NCBI GenBank assembly: GCA_017507805.1
Contig: JAFWAC010000012.1
Location: 1 to 64,000, forward strand
Length of the DNA: 64,000 nt
Direction of reading: 5' to 3'
Source of the DNA: Clostridia bacterium
GTDB taxonomy: Bacteria > Bacillota > Clostridia > Oscillospirales > Acutalibacteraceae
In this document: piece after piece, positions 25,470 to 35,662 of the stretch
Layout of the letters: each line of letters starts with the position of its first letter
How positions within the stretch are numbered: the first letter of the stretch is position 1
The notes under the pieces: model-generated
Databases searched by the model: none
Seen by the model: only the letters and a program-made list of their open reading frames with translations
What the model was told of the DNA's origin: nothing
Position numbers and translations under genes: made by a program

Positions 25470-25976
25470 TCACCCTTTTATGTCGGGCATAATTTTATTA
25501 AACTTTAATCTTTTAGAAGCTATACCTGCAAGCACTCCTGTCAGGCTTCCGCTGAGCAGTGCCGCCAGCAAAAGAAACGGCGAATAATACAAAACACCTC
25601 TGCCGAGTAAAATCCAAGCAACCAAAAGCTGTGTTATATTATGTGTAGCCGCGCCTAAAATACTAAATCCCACAACACCGAGCCTCTTGCTTTTTGAGAC
25701 AAGTGCCATTACTGCGGTCGAAACAAGCCCGCCCGACAGCGAATAAATAAGAACCGATGGGGCTGAAAAAAGCAAGCCCGACAGCAAAATGCGAACGGTA
25801 TTCACAGCAAACGCGCCTTTAACATCCCCAAATCTTATTAACAGCAAAACAACCGCATTGGCAAGACCGAGCTTTATTCCGGGGGCGATAAAATCAAAGG
25901 AAATCAATCTTTCTGCAAAGCCCAACGCAATGCACAGGGCAGAAAAAATTCCGTAAACACAGAGCCTTTTAGCCAT
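25470..25976 (-). CDS. Gx transporter family protein (heptaprenyl diphosphate synthase component I-like)
   Basis: 168 aa, highly hydrophobic, about five membrane helices. Starts MAKRLCVYGIFSALCIALGF and has FIAPGIKLGLANAVVLLLI and GILAGAATHNITQLLVA-type helices (here LGAATHNITQLLVAWIL) of PF07456. These proteins often sit beside FAD:protein FMN transferase (apbE) or redox genes and may bind a lipid or flavin precursor; no such neighbour is seen here. Gap of 19 bp to the upstream MBL gene, so probably cotranscribed. Confidence 0.85.
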   Translation of the reverse strand: MAKRLCVYGIFSALCIALGFAERLISFDFIAPGIKLGLANAVVLLLIRFGDVKGAFAVNTVRILLSGLLFSAPSVLIYSLSGGLVSTAVMALVSKSKRLGVVGFSILGAATHNITQLLVAWILLGRGVLYYSPFLLLAALLSGSLTGVLAGIASKRLKFNKIMPDIKG

Positions 25977-25995
25977 GCTTCACCCCTCAAAAATA

Positions 25996-26886
25996 TTATT
26001 CACTGATTTCGTAAGTCAGCTTGCCCTTTTGAATATCAAATCTTATATCACAGGCAAAGAAAGTATTTGCGCCGACATATTCAAGATTTGCAAGCACCTC
26101 TTTATCGGGCAGAATAACCGTTTGGGCTTCGCTTAGAGGTATCACCGCATAGCGAGGGCTTGCCGCCTGTAAAAACTCTGTGCCCGAAGCGGTGCTGTCT
26201 CCACGGCAGGCAACCTTAAGTACATCGCAATTCAAATTACAGTCCAAATCAAGCAAAGCCTGTTCTGTCTTAATTCCGGCATCTCCCATGAAAAGAAATT
26301 TTGTACCCTTACTATACGCTGTGATTATTACCGAACGGTCATCCTCGTATTTCATTTCGGGAAAATAAGCCAGAATTTTAATTTTGAAGGTACCAAGGCT
26401 GAAGCTTTGACCTGCATCAACTGTGAAAACACTTCCGCCTGCATTTCCCACCGTCTTTGCGGCAAGGTCTGCCGCCTCACACTCACCGTTCAATTGAGGC
26501 AAAACGAGTGTATCGACAGGGTAATATTCGATAAGCTTTTCAAGTCCGCCTATGTTCTCAGAATGAAGGTGGGATATAAAAAGCAGGTCTATTCTTTCAA
26601 TATCGCAAGCATCTAAGAGACTGCAAAGCGACTTGAAATCGTATTCCGAGCCGACATCTATAAGTGCAGTTTCACCGTTACTGTGAAGTATACTACACTC
26701 GCCGCGCGGAAGGCTGATAAAACGCACATAGCTTTGCTTTTCCTTTTCGCCGGGGTCTTTAACAAAGGTTTTTAGGCTTTCAAGCCCGTCTCCGCTTAAG
26801 CTGTACAAAAGCACCGCAACCGAAACACAGGCATAGGAAAATACTGTTAGTATTATACCCTTTGACCGCTTGTTCTTATCCGCCAT
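25996..26886 (-). CDS. ComEC/Rec2-like metallo-beta-lactamase-fold protein, degenerate metal site
   Basis: 296 aa. An N-terminal membrane anchor (about residues 9-27) is followed by an extracellular MBL-like domain: VRFISLPRGECSILHSNGETALIDVGSEYD, then FISHLHSENIGGLEKLI and FLFMGDAGIKTEQALL. Active relatives have HxHxDH, but here the site reads HLHSEN, so the last Asp and His are replaced. It keeps the DAG strand. Function uncertain; perhaps a non-catalytic or altered hydrolase. Its start overlaps the ftsK stop by one base (TAATG), and it probably shares that transcript. Confidence 0.75.
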   Translation of the reverse strand: MADKNKRSKGIILTVFSYACVSVAVLLYSLSGDGLESLKTFVKDPGEKEKQSYVRFISLPRGECSILHSNGETALIDVGSEYDFKSLCSLLDACDIERIDLLFISHLHSENIGGLEKLIEYYPVDTLVLPQLNGECEAADLAAKTVGNAGGSVFTVDAGQSFSLGTFKIKILAYFPEMKYEDDRSVIITAYSKGTKFLFMGDAGIKTEQALLDLDCNLNCDVLKVACRGDSTASGTEFLQAASPRYAVIPLSEAQTVILPDKEVLANLEYVGANTFFACDIRFDIQKGKLTYEISE

Positions 26887-29327
26887 TACTCTTCACCGGC
26901 AGCCTCTTTTTCCATTAACTGCTCTTTGGTTATGAGTACCTTTCTCGGTTTTGAGCCCTCATAGGGGCCAACAACTCCGCGTTGCTCCATTTCATCAACA
27001 ATTCTTGCGGCTCTGGCATAACCCAATTTGAGCTTTCTCTGCAAAAGCGATGTGGAAGCCATTCCGTTTTCAACCACAACCTTTATTGCATCCTGAAGCA
27101 TTGGGTCCTCATCGGGACCGTCCTCAGCAAGACCTGTTTTTTGCTTTTTCTCAACTGCCGCCTGACGCTCGATTTCAATCATAACATTATCGTCATAATC
27201 AGCAGTATGGTCGCCCTTGATAAAGTCAACCACAGCCTCAACCTCTTCATCACTTACAAAGCAGCCCTGAATTCGGTTAGGCTTTGTTGAGCCAACGGGA
27301 CTGAACAGCATATCACCTCTGCCCAGAAGCTTTTCGGCTCCGGCAGAATCAAGAATTGTTCGGCTGTCAATCTGAGAGGATACAGCAAAGGCAATTCTTG
27401 TGGGTATATTAGCCTTGATAACACCTGTCACAACATCTACAGACGGACGCTGTGTGGCAATCAACAAATGCATACCGGCGGCTCTCGCCTTGGCGGCAAT
27501 ACGGTTAATCGAGTCCTCAACCTCGTTGGGGGCTGTCATCATAAGGTCGGCAAGCTCGTCTATAATTATTACAATATGCGGCATTGGTTGAACCTCGGGG
27601 TCGCCAAGGTTTTCAACAAATTTATTGTATTCCTCAAGCTTTCTCACACCGCGGTCAGCAAACATTTTATAGCGCTTTTCCATTTCGCTTACTGCCCAAC
27701 CAAGCGCGCCCGAAGCCTTTCGCGGATCGGTTACAACCGGTACGAGCAAGTGAGGTATGCCGTTATAAATACCCAACTCAACTACCTTGGGGTCTATCAT
27801 AAGGAGCTTAACCTCATCGGGTGTGGCTTTATAGAGAATACTCATAATAACAGTATTGATACATACCGATTTACCCGAGCCCGTGGCACCCGCAATAAGT
27901 CCGTGGGGCATTTTGGCAATATCGGTTACAACAGCATTTCCGCCTATATCCCTACCCAAAGCTACCGTAAGCTTACTCTTGGCAGATGTGAATGCAGGAG
28001 ACTCGAAAATACTCCGCACATCTACAACATCGCTCGATTTGTTCGGAACCTCAATGCCTACCGCCGCTTTATTGGGTATGGGTGCCTCGATACGCACACC
28101 TGCCGTTGCAAGGTTGAGAGCTATATCGTCTGCAAGATTTGTAATTTTGCTTATCTTTACACCTGCACAGGGCTGAAGCTCATATCTTGTAACTGTTGGG
28201 CCGCGGCTTATATTGACGATTCTGGTTTCCACACCAAAGCTGCGCAGAGTTTCAACCAGATGCTCTGCAGTGACCTCTGCACCGGCGATATTTGCACTGC
28301 TTTCTGTAGCAGAAGCCTTTAAAAGGCTTAAGGGCGGAAAAACATAACCGTTATCGGTTGAGGTGTCAAGATTATCCTTTTCCTCCAAATCAGAGGTGAA
28401 TTTATCAGTTTCGGTCTTGAAATCGATTTTTTCCTCTGCCGCCTCTTTAACCGTTTCCTTTAATGCTTCATCAAGCTGCTCACGGTCATCAGCACCGTCA
28501 GGCTGTTCTGCACCGGACTCGGGAGTATCTGCTGCCTGTGGCTTTTCATTTTCATCATAATATGTACTGACAACCTTGCGTTGCTTTTCGCTAAGGTCGG
28601 TTCTATCCTTTTTCCGCTTTTCGGGAATATCGTCAACCGGAATATCGACCTGGAAGCCCTTAATAACCTTTATTTTTGAGCCGCCGTCCTTTTCCTCGCG
28701 TTCCTCCCTTTCAAGTCTTGCCTGATAAGCATTTTCTGCCTGACGCGAAAGTGATTTTACAGGGGTTGAAATGGTTTTGAAAAGGGACAAAAGTGTTGTA
28801 CCCGTAATTATCATAAGAAAAACAAAAATCAAAAGTATGATTGTTATTGCCGCGCCCGTTTTACCGAATGCAAGATACAACGGCTGTCCTATAAGCGCAC
28901 CTATAAAGCCGCCGCTTTTCAGATCTGCGCCATTGTTGTACGCACGAACCAAATGCTTACCGAAGGTAAGTGCATTATCGTGCTTTGAAAATATATCAAT
29001 TGCCGCGCTCACAAACATTACAAGCAAGCTCGACTCTACAATTTTGGTTGTGATTGAGCCTGTGATTTTATCCATAGCAAATACCACTGCAACAAAACCC
29101 AATAAAAACGGATAAAAATAGGCTGTTACACCGAAAATACCGAAAATAAAATCATGCAGCCATGCCCAGACATTTTGACCGGGAATAAACACAACACAAA
29201 GGAAAAATATTGATACCGCAAACCACACAACAGACATCAACTGTCTTCTGCCTGCAGAATTATTAGCGGCTGTACCTTCGTTATGCTTTGTAGAACGGGA
29301 GCTGCTTCCTTTCTTTTTTGTTGCCAT
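26886..29327 (-). CDS. ftsK: DNA translocase FtsK/SpoIIIE
   Basis: Pumps chromosomal DNA across the division or sporulation septum. 813 aa. About four membrane helices (residues ~30-185) are followed by a long charged linker (~200-340). The motor domain has GATGSGKSVCINT (Walker A, about 475-487), MIDPKVVELG and IIIDELADLMM (Walker B). The C-terminal winged-helix gamma domain (LLQRKLKLGYARAARIVDEM) reads chromosomal polarity motifs. Normal length for SpoIIIE. Sits 5 bp downstream of ribF on the same strand. Confidence 0.96.
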   Translation of the reverse strand: MATKKKGSSSRSTKHNEGTAANNSAGRRQLMSVVWFAVSIFFLCVVFIPGQNVWAWLHDFIFGIFGVTAYFYPFLLGFVAVVFAMDKITGSITTKIVESSLLVMFVSAAIDIFSKHDNALTFGKHLVRAYNNGADLKSGGFIGALIGQPLYLAFGKTGAAITIILLIFVFLMIITGTTLLSLFKTISTPVKSLSRQAENAYQARLEREEREEKDGGSKIKVIKGFQVDIPVDDIPEKRKKDRTDLSEKQRKVVSTYYDENEKPQAADTPESGAEQPDGADDREQLDEALKETVKEAAEEKIDFKTETDKFTSDLEEKDNLDTSTDNGYVFPPLSLLKASATESSANIAGAEVTAEHLVETLRSFGVETRIVNISRGPTVTRYELQPCAGVKISKITNLADDIALNLATAGVRIEAPIPNKAAVGIEVPNKSSDVVDVRSIFESPAFTSAKSKLTVALGRDIGGNAVVTDIAKMPHGLIAGATGSGKSVCINTVIMSILYKATPDEVKLLMIDPKVVELGIYNGIPHLLVPVVTDPRKASGALGWAVSEMEKRYKMFADRGVRKLEEYNKFVENLGDPEVQPMPHIVIIIDELADLMMTAPNEVEDSINRIAAKARAAGMHLLIATQRPSVDVVTGVIKANIPTRIAFAVSSQIDSRTILDSAGAEKLLGRGDMLFSPVGSTKPNRIQGCFVSDEEVEAVVDFIKGDHTADYDDNVMIEIERQAAVEKKQKTGLAEDGPDEDPMLQDAIKVVVENGMASTSLLQRKLKLGYARAARIVDEMEQRGVVGPYEGSKPRKVLITKEQLMEKEAAGEE

Positions 29328-29332
29328 ATTTT

Positions 29333-30169
29333 TTACTTTCTCCTTAAATCTGCGGCAATTTGAGATTTAAGCTCCTCCAAACCGGAGAATTTCATCTCAC
29401 CGCGCAAAAATTTTTTTGGAATAATTCTTACGCTTTCCCCGTACAAATCACCGGAAAAGCCTTCGATATAAGTCTCGCTGATAACATAATCAGACAAGAA
29501 GGTGGGACGGACACCTATATTGGTAATTCCTCTGTATTTTATTCCGTTAAACAAAACATCAGCTTCATATACACCGAATTTAAGCTTAACCAGCTCCACC
29601 GGATATTTTTGATTTATTGTGGGAAAACCGATTGTTCTGCCCCTTTGGTCGCCCTTAATTACCTCTGCTTCAAAGGAAAAGGACTCTGCCAAAAGTGAAG
29701 CGGCGACATCGACTTTTCCCTCCTCGATTAATGACCTTATATAGGTCGAAGAAACCACCTTGCCGTTATCGGTAACCGGCTCTTTGCAGGAAAACTCTAT
29801 GTTATGCAAGGCACAAAACTCCTTAACCGTATCCGCCGTACCTGTCCTGTTTTTACCGAAGCGGTAATTAAACCCACAGCTTATGAGAGATGGCTCATAT
29901 TTCTCATAAAGCGATAAAAGAAATTCCTCTGCCGAAATATTCTTAACCCTTTCAAATTCCAATACAAGCGTTTCGTCAATACCGATTTTCCCAAGCACAC
30001 GGCATTTATCCTCGCAGGTCATAATAAGCCGCGCTTCTGCCGGATTTTGAACCTTTGGAGGATATGAAAAGGTAACGGCTATTTTATTATATTCATCGGG
30101 CATATCAAGCACTGCAAGATGTCCCCTGTGGATACCGTCAAAGGTGCCGAGGGCTATCGCATTTTTCAC
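29333..30169 (-). CDS. ribF: Bifunctional riboflavin kinase / FAD synthetase
   Basis: Converts riboflavin to FMN and FAD. 278 aa, slightly short for the family. N-terminal FAD synthetase domain with MKNAIALGTFDGIHRGH (nucleotidyltransferase GxFDGIHxGH) and STYIRSLIEEG. C-terminal riboflavin kinase domain starts EAEVIKGDQRGRTIGFPTIN and contains GVYEADV. Last gene of the rimP-to-ribF cluster, 12 bp downstream of truB. Confidence 0.95.
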   Translation of the reverse strand: MKNAIALGTFDGIHRGHLAVLDMPDEYNKIAVTFSYPPKVQNPAEARLIMTCEDKCRVLGKIGIDETLVLEFERVKNISAEEFLLSLYEKYEPSLISCGFNYRFGKNRTGTADTVKEFCALHNIEFSCKEPVTDNGKVVSSTYIRSLIEEGKVDVAASLLAESFSFEAEVIKGDQRGRTIGFPTINQKYPVELVKLKFGVYEADVLFNGIKYRGITNIGVRPTFLSDYVISETYIEGFSGDLYGESVRIIPKKFLRGEMKFSGLEELKSQIAADLRRK

Positions 30170-30181
30170 CGTTTTCCTCCT

Positions 30182-31069
30182 TTAAGGATTATCAATAATA
30201 CACTTTATTCCAATTTGCTCCCTCTCGGTGTCGGCAAAGCCAATTCCGAGAAGCTTATCACAATATTTAACTCTATAAAGCCGCCCCGGCACTGTATCGG
30301 TCAAACGCAGTCTCTCAAAGCTTAGCTGACCGCCGTTACAAAATCTCACCGCCTGCTTTTCGGTGACACAAAGCTCGGGTAAATGCGCTACAGCAAGCTC
30401 CTCATTAAGTAAAAAGCTCTCGGCATTGTCACTTGAAAGTCTTTCAAGCTCTACACATTGCGAAATATCAAAGCCTGAAGCATAGGTGCGGCGCAGTTCC
30501 GTAAGAGTAGCGCCACAGCCGAGCTGTTCCCCGATATCCCTTGCAAGAGAACGGATATATGTTCCCTTTGAGACATGTGTGTCAACAACAAATTCATTTT
30601 CACCGTCAAGCCCCTGCAAAAGCTTCAGCTCAAATACGGTTATCTCTCTGAAAGGAATATCCGCGGTTTTACCCTCTCGCGCCAGCTTATAAAGGCGGAC
30701 ACCGTCCTTTTTAATTGCGCTGTACATTGGTGGGCGCTGATGTATAACCCCTGTAAATTCTGTTAAAACCTCTTTAAGTCCGGCTTCACTCACATTTACA
30801 GGCTTTGCTTCAAGCACCTCACCCGTAATATCATCTGTATCGGTTGTGATGCCTAATTTGATTTTAGCCCTGTAACGCTTATCTGCATCAAGCATAAGGC
30901 TTGAAAGTGCGGTTGCTCTGCCAAGTAAAATCGGCAAAACACCGGTTGCCATGGGGTCAAGCGTGCCGGTATGTCCTACCCTTTTTTCACAAGCCGCCCT
31001 TTTTACGGCAGAAACGGCGGAAAAAGAGGTAATACCCTTGGGCTTGTCTATTAAAAGCAGCCCCTTCAT
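30182..31069 (-). CDS. truB: tRNA pseudouridine-55 synthase
   Basis: Forms pseudouridine-55 in the tRNA T loop. 295 aa from ATG 31069 (MKGLLLIDKPKGITS); a GTG 9-12 bases earlier is closer to the AAAGGA ribosome binding site and cannot be excluded. Catalytic motif GHTGTLDPMATGVLPILLG (Asp in LDP) and RPPMYSAIKKDGVRLY plus YIRSLARDIG are diagnostic. C-terminal PUA-like region is short. In the conserved order nrnA-truB-ribF. Confidence 0.95.
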   Translation of the reverse strand: MKGLLLIDKPKGITSFSAVSAVKRAACEKRVGHTGTLDPMATGVLPILLGRATALSSLMLDADKRYRAKIKLGITTDTDDITGEVLEAKPVNVSEAGLKEVLTEFTGVIHQRPPMYSAIKKDGVRLYKLAREGKTADIPFREITVFELKLLQGLDGENEFVVDTHVSKGTYIRSLARDIGEQLGCGATLTELRRTYASGFDISQCVELERLSSDNAESFLLNEELAVAHLPELCVTEKQAVRFCNGGQLSFERLRLTDTVPGRLYRVKYCDKLLGIGFADTEREQIGIKCIIDNP

Positions 31070-31103
31070 AGCTGTCACCGTTCCTTTCTGTGCAGGTCTG
31101 CCT

Positions 31104-32087
31104 TTAAAGTGCCTGCTCCAAAGCAAGCTTTACGGCAGACAAAACCTTTTGCTTAACATCGTCAAGCGTGCCTGTAACGGTTGCACCTGCGGCGCCCTTA
31201 TGACCGCCGCCGCCCAATGCTTTACAGATTTCACTTGCATCCAAAGGCGGATATGTCCTCAGTGAGACCTTAAATTCCTCATCACCGATTTGCTTTACGG
31301 TGATACCTGCCTTAACGCCCTCTACACTGCGGGAAATGACCGCAATACCCTCAAGCTCGGTACCGCTGCAGCCTGTAGCCGTCTGCATTTCGGCAGTGAC
31401 AGGAAGCAGAATACAGCTATCGTCAAAATGAAATTCCGCCGCCGCCAAAACAGCCTGTTCAAGCTCCAAAAGCTTTTTAGACTTGGTGTCAAACATCAAA
31501 CGGTTAATTTCAGAGGCATTTATATTAAATTCATGCAGCGCCGCTGCAATAAGATGTGTTTTTGCTGTAACATTAGAATATTTAAAGCTTCCTGTGTCGG
31601 TTGCAATGCCTGTATATATCGCCTTGGCAGTAATATCGTTTATATTAACCTTCATTTCCACTATAAGCTCATAAATGCTTTCAGCCGTAGCCGCAGCATC
31701 GTCATCAAGATACAAATTTTTAGCATATTTTGTATTTGAAACATGGTGGTCAATACAAAGGTCTACCGTTCCCGCAAACTCCTCCTGCAAGGAGCCCAAA
31801 AGCCGTTCATCTGCAACATCTACCGCTATTATAGTAGCATTTTCGCGGAGAACATGATCGGTTTTGCGGGCAAAATAATCATATTTCTGCGGTATAACAT
31901 CGGGGCAAACCACGCAAGCGGCTTTACCGATTTCATTAAGCGCATAGTAAAGCGCATAGGCAGAGCCCAAGGTATCACCGTCAGGCGAAGCATGGGTAAG
32001 AATTATATAATTATCGTTTTTCTTTAAAAACTTAGCAGTTTGCCTTAAATTCAGAAGGTTACAAGCAACCGTTTCCTTATTTCTCAT
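31104..32087 (-). CDS. nrnA: DHH-family oligoribonuclease / pAp phosphatase
   Basis: Degrades nano-RNAs and 3'-phosphoadenosine 5'-phosphate. 327 aa. Motifs HASPDGDTLGSAYAL (motif I), VDVADERLLG (II) and the IDHHVSNTKYA DHH box (III) are intact. The DHHA1 domain ends in CKALGGGGHKGAAGATV (GGGGHxxAAG). Overlaps the end of rbfA by 11 bases, hence translational coupling. Confidence 0.94.
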   Translation of the reverse strand: MRNKETVACNLLNLRQTAKFLKKNDNYIILTHASPDGDTLGSAYALYYALNEIGKAACVVCPDVIPQKYDYFARKTDHVLRENATIIAVDVADERLLGSLQEEFAGTVDLCIDHHVSNTKYAKNLYLDDDAAATAESIYELIVEMKVNINDITAKAIYTGIATDTGSFKYSNVTAKTHLIAAALHEFNINASEINRLMFDTKSKKLLELEQAVLAAAEFHFDDSCILLPVTAEMQTATGCSGTELEGIAVISRSVEGVKAGITVKQIGDEEFKVSLRTYPPLDASEICKALGGGGHKGAAGATVTGTLDDVKQKVLSAVKLALEQAL

Positions 32088-32436
32088 TTTCGTTTTCCTC
32101 TTTGAACGAATCTATTATCTTAGAAATGTTTGCACTTTGTTCAATAGAATCGTCAGCAACAAAGCGAAGCTCCGGCACCTTTCTTAGCTTCAGTCGCGCA
32201 CCCAATTCGCGGCGCAAAAAGCCTGCCGCACCCTTAAGGGCTTTAACCGAGGCAACGGTTGCCTCGAAGCCCTCAATAGCGCTGACATATACCGTGGCGT
32301 AGGAAAGGTCTCCCGACACATCCACCTTAACAATGCTTAACAGCTTACTTATTCTGGGGTCCTTAATTTCGCGCAGCAATTCGGAAAGTGTGATTTTTAT
32401 ATCCGAAGTGATACGACCCAGCTTATATCCTGCCAT
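32077..32436 (-). CDS. rbfA: 30S ribosome-binding factor A
   Basis: Assists late 30S subunit maturation. 119 aa KH-like protein: [40 protein letters not shown] and KAAGFLRRELGARLKLRKVPEL match RbfA. Start overlaps the infB stop by one base. Confidence 0.95.
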   Translation of the reverse strand: MAGYKLGRITSDIKITLSELLREIKDPRISKLLSIVKVDVSGDLSYATVYVSAIEGFEATVASVKALKGAAGFLRRELGARLKLRKVPELRFVADDSIEQSANISKIIDSFKEENENEK

Positions 32437-34997
32437 TAGTCTCTATACTCCTCCATAACAAAGGCTTCAAAGATGTCGCCCTCCTTAATATCGGCAAACT
32501 TTTCAAGACTTATACCGCACTCATAGCCTTGGGCAACCTCCTTAACATCGTCCTTAAAGCGGCGCAAGGAGTCAATCTTATCCTCGCATACAACAATTCC
32601 GTCACGAACAACACGAATCTGGCAAGCGCGTGTCACCTTACCGTTTGTTACATAGCCGCCGGCAACGGTACCGACATTTGAAATCTTGTAAACGGTACGA
32701 ACCTCAACTGTTCCCAACTGATTTTCACGGAATTTAGGTGCAAGCATACCCTTCATAGCAGCCTGTATTTCCTCGATACAGTCATAAATTACGCGGTACA
32801 TACGCATATCAACGCCGTCTCTTTCGGCTGCTGCCTTAGCAACGGCATCGGGACGGACATTAAAGCCGACTATAATAGCGCCTGAGGTCTGTGCGAGCAT
32901 TACATCCGACTCATTCACAGCGCCCACACCGCCGTGAATAACATTAACGCGAACCTCATCATTTGAAAGCTTAACAAGGTTTTCGCGAACAGCCTCAACA
33001 CTGCCTTGAACATCTGCCTTAACGATTATGTTAAGCTCTTTAAGCTCACCATCGCTTAAGCTTTCAAACAGGTTATCAAGCGTAACCTTTTGTTTAGCAT
33101 TAAAGAGTTCTTCCTTTGCCTTCTGCTTTCTCTGTTCAACAAGCTGACGGGCAAGTCTCTCATCCGAAACGGCATCAAAAACATCGCCTGCGTTAGGTGT
33201 TTCGGCAAGACCTGTAATCTCAACAGGAACCGATGGACCTGCAGTTTCAACCTCCATACCGTGTTCGTTTGTCATAACACGAACGCGGCCAACCGAGGTG
33301 CCTGCAACTATAATATCACCCGAATTAAGGGTGCCGTTCTGAACAAGCAGTGAAGCCACAGGGCCTCTGCCCTTATCAAGGCGAGCCTCGATAACAATAC
33401 CCTTTGCACGGCGGTCGGGGTTAGCCTTGAGCTCCATCATTTCGGCAACAAGGAGGATATTTTCAAGAAGCTTGTCAATACCCATGTGTGTTTTAGCCGA
33501 AACGGGAACACAGATAACATCGCCGCCCCACTCCTCTGGTACAAGCTCATGCTCGGTGAGCTGTTGCATAATGCGGTCGGGATTTGCCTCGGGCTTATCC
33601 ATTTTATTTATCGCAACTATAACCTGAACCTGTGCCGCCTTCGCATGGCTTATAGCCTCGATTGTCTGCGGCATTATACCGTCATCCGCGGCAACAACAA
33701 GCACCGCAATATCGGTAGCCATTGCGCCTCTCTGACGCATGGAGGTAAATGCGGCGTGACCGGGGGTATCAAGGAAGGTTATGTCGCTTCCGTTGCAATT
33801 AACGCGATATGCACCTATGTGCTGTGTAATTCCGCCTGCCTCGGTGTCGGTAACCGCGGTGTTACGGATAGCATCCAAAAGGGAGGTTTTACCATGGTCA
33901 ACATGTCCCATTACAACCACAACGGGGCTTCTGGGCTTGAGGTTTTCTGCATTATCCTCTGTGTCGTCCATAATGCGCTCCTCAATGGTGACAACAACTG
34001 CTCTCTCGATTTTTGCACCCATTTCGGTTACAACTATCTCGGCAGTATCGTAATCGATAACCTGATTCACATTAGCCATCATACCAAGCTTTAAGAGCAC
34101 CTTGATAACCTCAGCCGCAGTCTTTTTCATAGCAGCCGCCAATTCACCTACGGTTATTTCGTCACCGACAGTTACGGTGATTGGGGTTTTCTTTATGCGC
34201 TCAAGCTGCATGCGGCGCATTTTATCCGCCTCGGTCTCGCGCTTTGCGCCCTGCGGACGGCGGTAATCCTGAGATTTTTGCTTGATTTTCTGCTTTCGGG
34301 AATAGCTGTCCTTCATAGTGTTAGCAGGAGCAATCGTCTCATACTTTTCGTTATATTTATCAATATTAACATTTGATGTTCTCGTATCAACATGGCGGAT
34401 TTGAGCAGGGCCTCTGTTGGGAGCCTCACCCGGCTTTTTGTCCTTTTTCTGTGAAACAAAGGGCTTGGGGTCTGAAGTCTTAGGCTCCTTTTTGGGCTCC
34501 TCCTTCTTAGCCTTCGGTTTTTCCTCCGCCTTTACCTCGGGCTTCTTTTCCTCTGTCTTTTGTGCAGGCTTAGCTTCCTTTTTATCGGCAGGCTTCTCCT
34601 CCGCTTTTGCTTTAGGTTTTTCTGCCTTTTTCTTAGGCTCAGCCTTGGTCTCAGCTTTAGCCGGCTTTTCGGGCTTGGCTTCTCCGTTTTGAGCAGCGGC
34701 CGCCGCCTTTAACTGTTCAAGTATTGCCATTTGCTCGGCAAGCTTTTTGTTCTTTTCCGCTTCCCTTGCCTGCTTTGCTTTTTCGCGCTCCTCTGCACCT
34801 GCAGAAAAGTATTCATCAAGGCTTTTAACCTTGTTTGCGTTGATAAGATAGGCGAAAACCAGACCTATTTCATCCTCATTAAGTGTTGCACCGGATTTTT
34901 TCTCAACACCGATAGCAGCAGTTACCGCTGTGATTAAATCCTTTGATTTCATATTTAAATCCTTGGCAAGGTCACTTATCTTGTATTTATTTGTCAT
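32436..34997 (-). CDS. infB: Translation initiation factor IF-2
   Basis: GTPase that places initiator tRNA on the ribosome. 853 aa from ATG 34997, which GGAGGAATCGCTA precedes; the longer frame is not needed. The N-terminal IF2_N domain ([20 protein letters not shown]) is followed by a Lys/Glu/Ala/Pro-rich linker (about 70-200). The G domain has [13 protein letters not shown] (about 365-377), [12 protein letters not shown] and [10 protein letters not shown]. Domains II-IV follow. Full length, in the nusA-ylxR-ylxQ-infB-rbfA order. Confidence 0.97.
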   Translation of the reverse strand: MTNKYKISDLAKDLNMKSKDLITAVTAAIGVEKKSGATLNEDEIGLVFAYLINANKVKSLDEYFSAGAEEREKAKQAREAEKNKKLAEQMAILEQLKAAAAAQNGEAKPEKPAKAETKAEPKKKAEKPKAKAEEKPADKKEAKPAQKTEEKKPEVKAEEKPKAKKEEPKKEPKTSDPKPFVSQKKDKKPGEAPNRGPAQIRHVDTRTSNVNIDKYNEKYETIAPANTMKDSYSRKQKIKQKSQDYRRPQGAKRETEADKMRRMQLERIKKTPITVTVGDEITVGELAAAMKKTAAEVIKVLLKLGMMANVNQVIDYDTAEIVVTEMGAKIERAVVVTIEERIMDDTEDNAENLKPRSPVVVVMGHVDHGKTSLLDAIRNTAVTDTEAGGITQHIGAYRVNCNGSDITFLDTPGHAAFTSMRQRGAMATDIAVLVVAADDGIMPQTIEAISHAKAAQVQVIVAINKMDKPEANPDRIMQQLTEHELVPEEWGGDVICVPVSAKTHMGIDKLLENILLVAEMMELKANPDRRAKGIVIEARLDKGRGPVASLLVQNGTLNSGDIIVAGTSVGRVRVMTNEHGMEVETAGPSVPVEITGLAETPNAGDVFDAVSDERLARQLVEQRKQKAKEELFNAKQKVTLDNLFESLSDGELKELNIIVKADVQGSVEAVRENLVKLSNDEVRVNVIHGGVGAVNESDVMLAQTSGAIIVGFNVRPDAVAKAAAERDGVDMRMYRVIYDCIEEIQAAMKGMLAPKFRENQLGTVEVRTVYKISNVGTVAGGYVTNGKVTRACQIRVVRDGIVVCEDKIDSLRRFKDDVKEVAQGYECGISLEKFADIKEGDIFEAFVMEEYRD

Positions 34998-35065
34998 TAG
35001 CGATTCCTCCATAGAAAGTACCGAAATAAGCCGATTTGAGGCTGATTCGGATTATTCTTATCACT

Positions 35066-35374
35066 CTAAAAATATGCCTTACGGCAGGCATCGGCAAATC
35101 CGCTGTCATTAACAGAAACAATTCCGCATTTGCGTCCGACTGCTTTTGACAGGGCTTCTATATCTGTGTCCTTAAGCACAATATAGGGCACAGTCCTTTG
35201 GGTGGCAAAAAACTCTATTTCCTTTTTGCTTTTTTCGGAAATATCACAGGCGGTAAGCACCAGACCGGATTTTCCTTTTTTTATTGCCGTAACGGTTGTA
35301 TCAAAGCCGTAGCTTAGCTTACCCGCCTTTGCGGCAAAACCCAACAAAGTAAGTATTTTATCATTCAATACCAT
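35066..35374 (-). CDS. ylxQ: L7Ae-family ribosomal-type RNA-binding protein YlxQ
   Basis: 102 aa: MVLNDKILTLLGFAAKAGKL, then SGLVLTACDISEKSKKEI and VPYIVLKD, the L7Ae/L30e fold pattern of YlxQ. Kink-turn RNA binding is known for the family; its target is uncertain. ATG 35374 has GGAGCTTG upstream and lies inside the end of ylxR (14-base overlap). A TTG two codons later is also possible. Confidence 0.88.
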   Translation of the reverse strand: MVLNDKILTLLGFAAKAGKLSYGFDTTVTAIKKGKSGLVLTACDISEKSKKEIEFFATQRTVPYIVLKDTDIEALSKAVGRKCGIVSVNDSGFADACRKAYF

Positions 35375-35630
35375 CAAGCTCCGTTTCAAGCTGAGCATAA
35401 ATATCCTCTGAAACCTTTGTCTCGAAAGCACGGGAAAGCGCATTTGATTTCCGTGCCTTTTCAATGCAGGTCTTATCCTTACAGATATATGCGCCTCTGC
35501 CGTTAAGCTTGCCTGTGAAATCAAGGGCTATTGCGCCATCTGTCTGCTTGACAACACGCACAAGCTCTCTCTTTGGCTTCATTTCACGACAGCCGGTACA
35601 CATACGCATAGGTATTTTTTTTACTCCCAT
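35361..35630 (-). CDS. ylxR: RNA-binding protein YlxR (DUF448)
   Basis: 89 aa: KKIPMRMCTGCREMKPKREL, then GRGAYICKDKTCIEKARKSN are the YlxR signatures. Conserved member of the nusA-infB operon. In other Firmicutes it has been linked to RNase P regulation. Confidence 0.93.
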   Translation of the reverse strand: MGVKKIPMRMCTGCREMKPKRELVRVVKQTDGAIALDFTGKLNGRGAYICKDKTCIEKARKSNALSRAFETKVSEDIYAQLETELDGIE

Positions 35631-35662
35631 TGCACAAGCTCCTTTCTGAACAACGCCTACCG

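Noticed and set aside
27468..28322. Plus-strand open frame of 284 codons within ftsK
   Set aside because: Opposite strand of the conserved motor domain; composition artefact.
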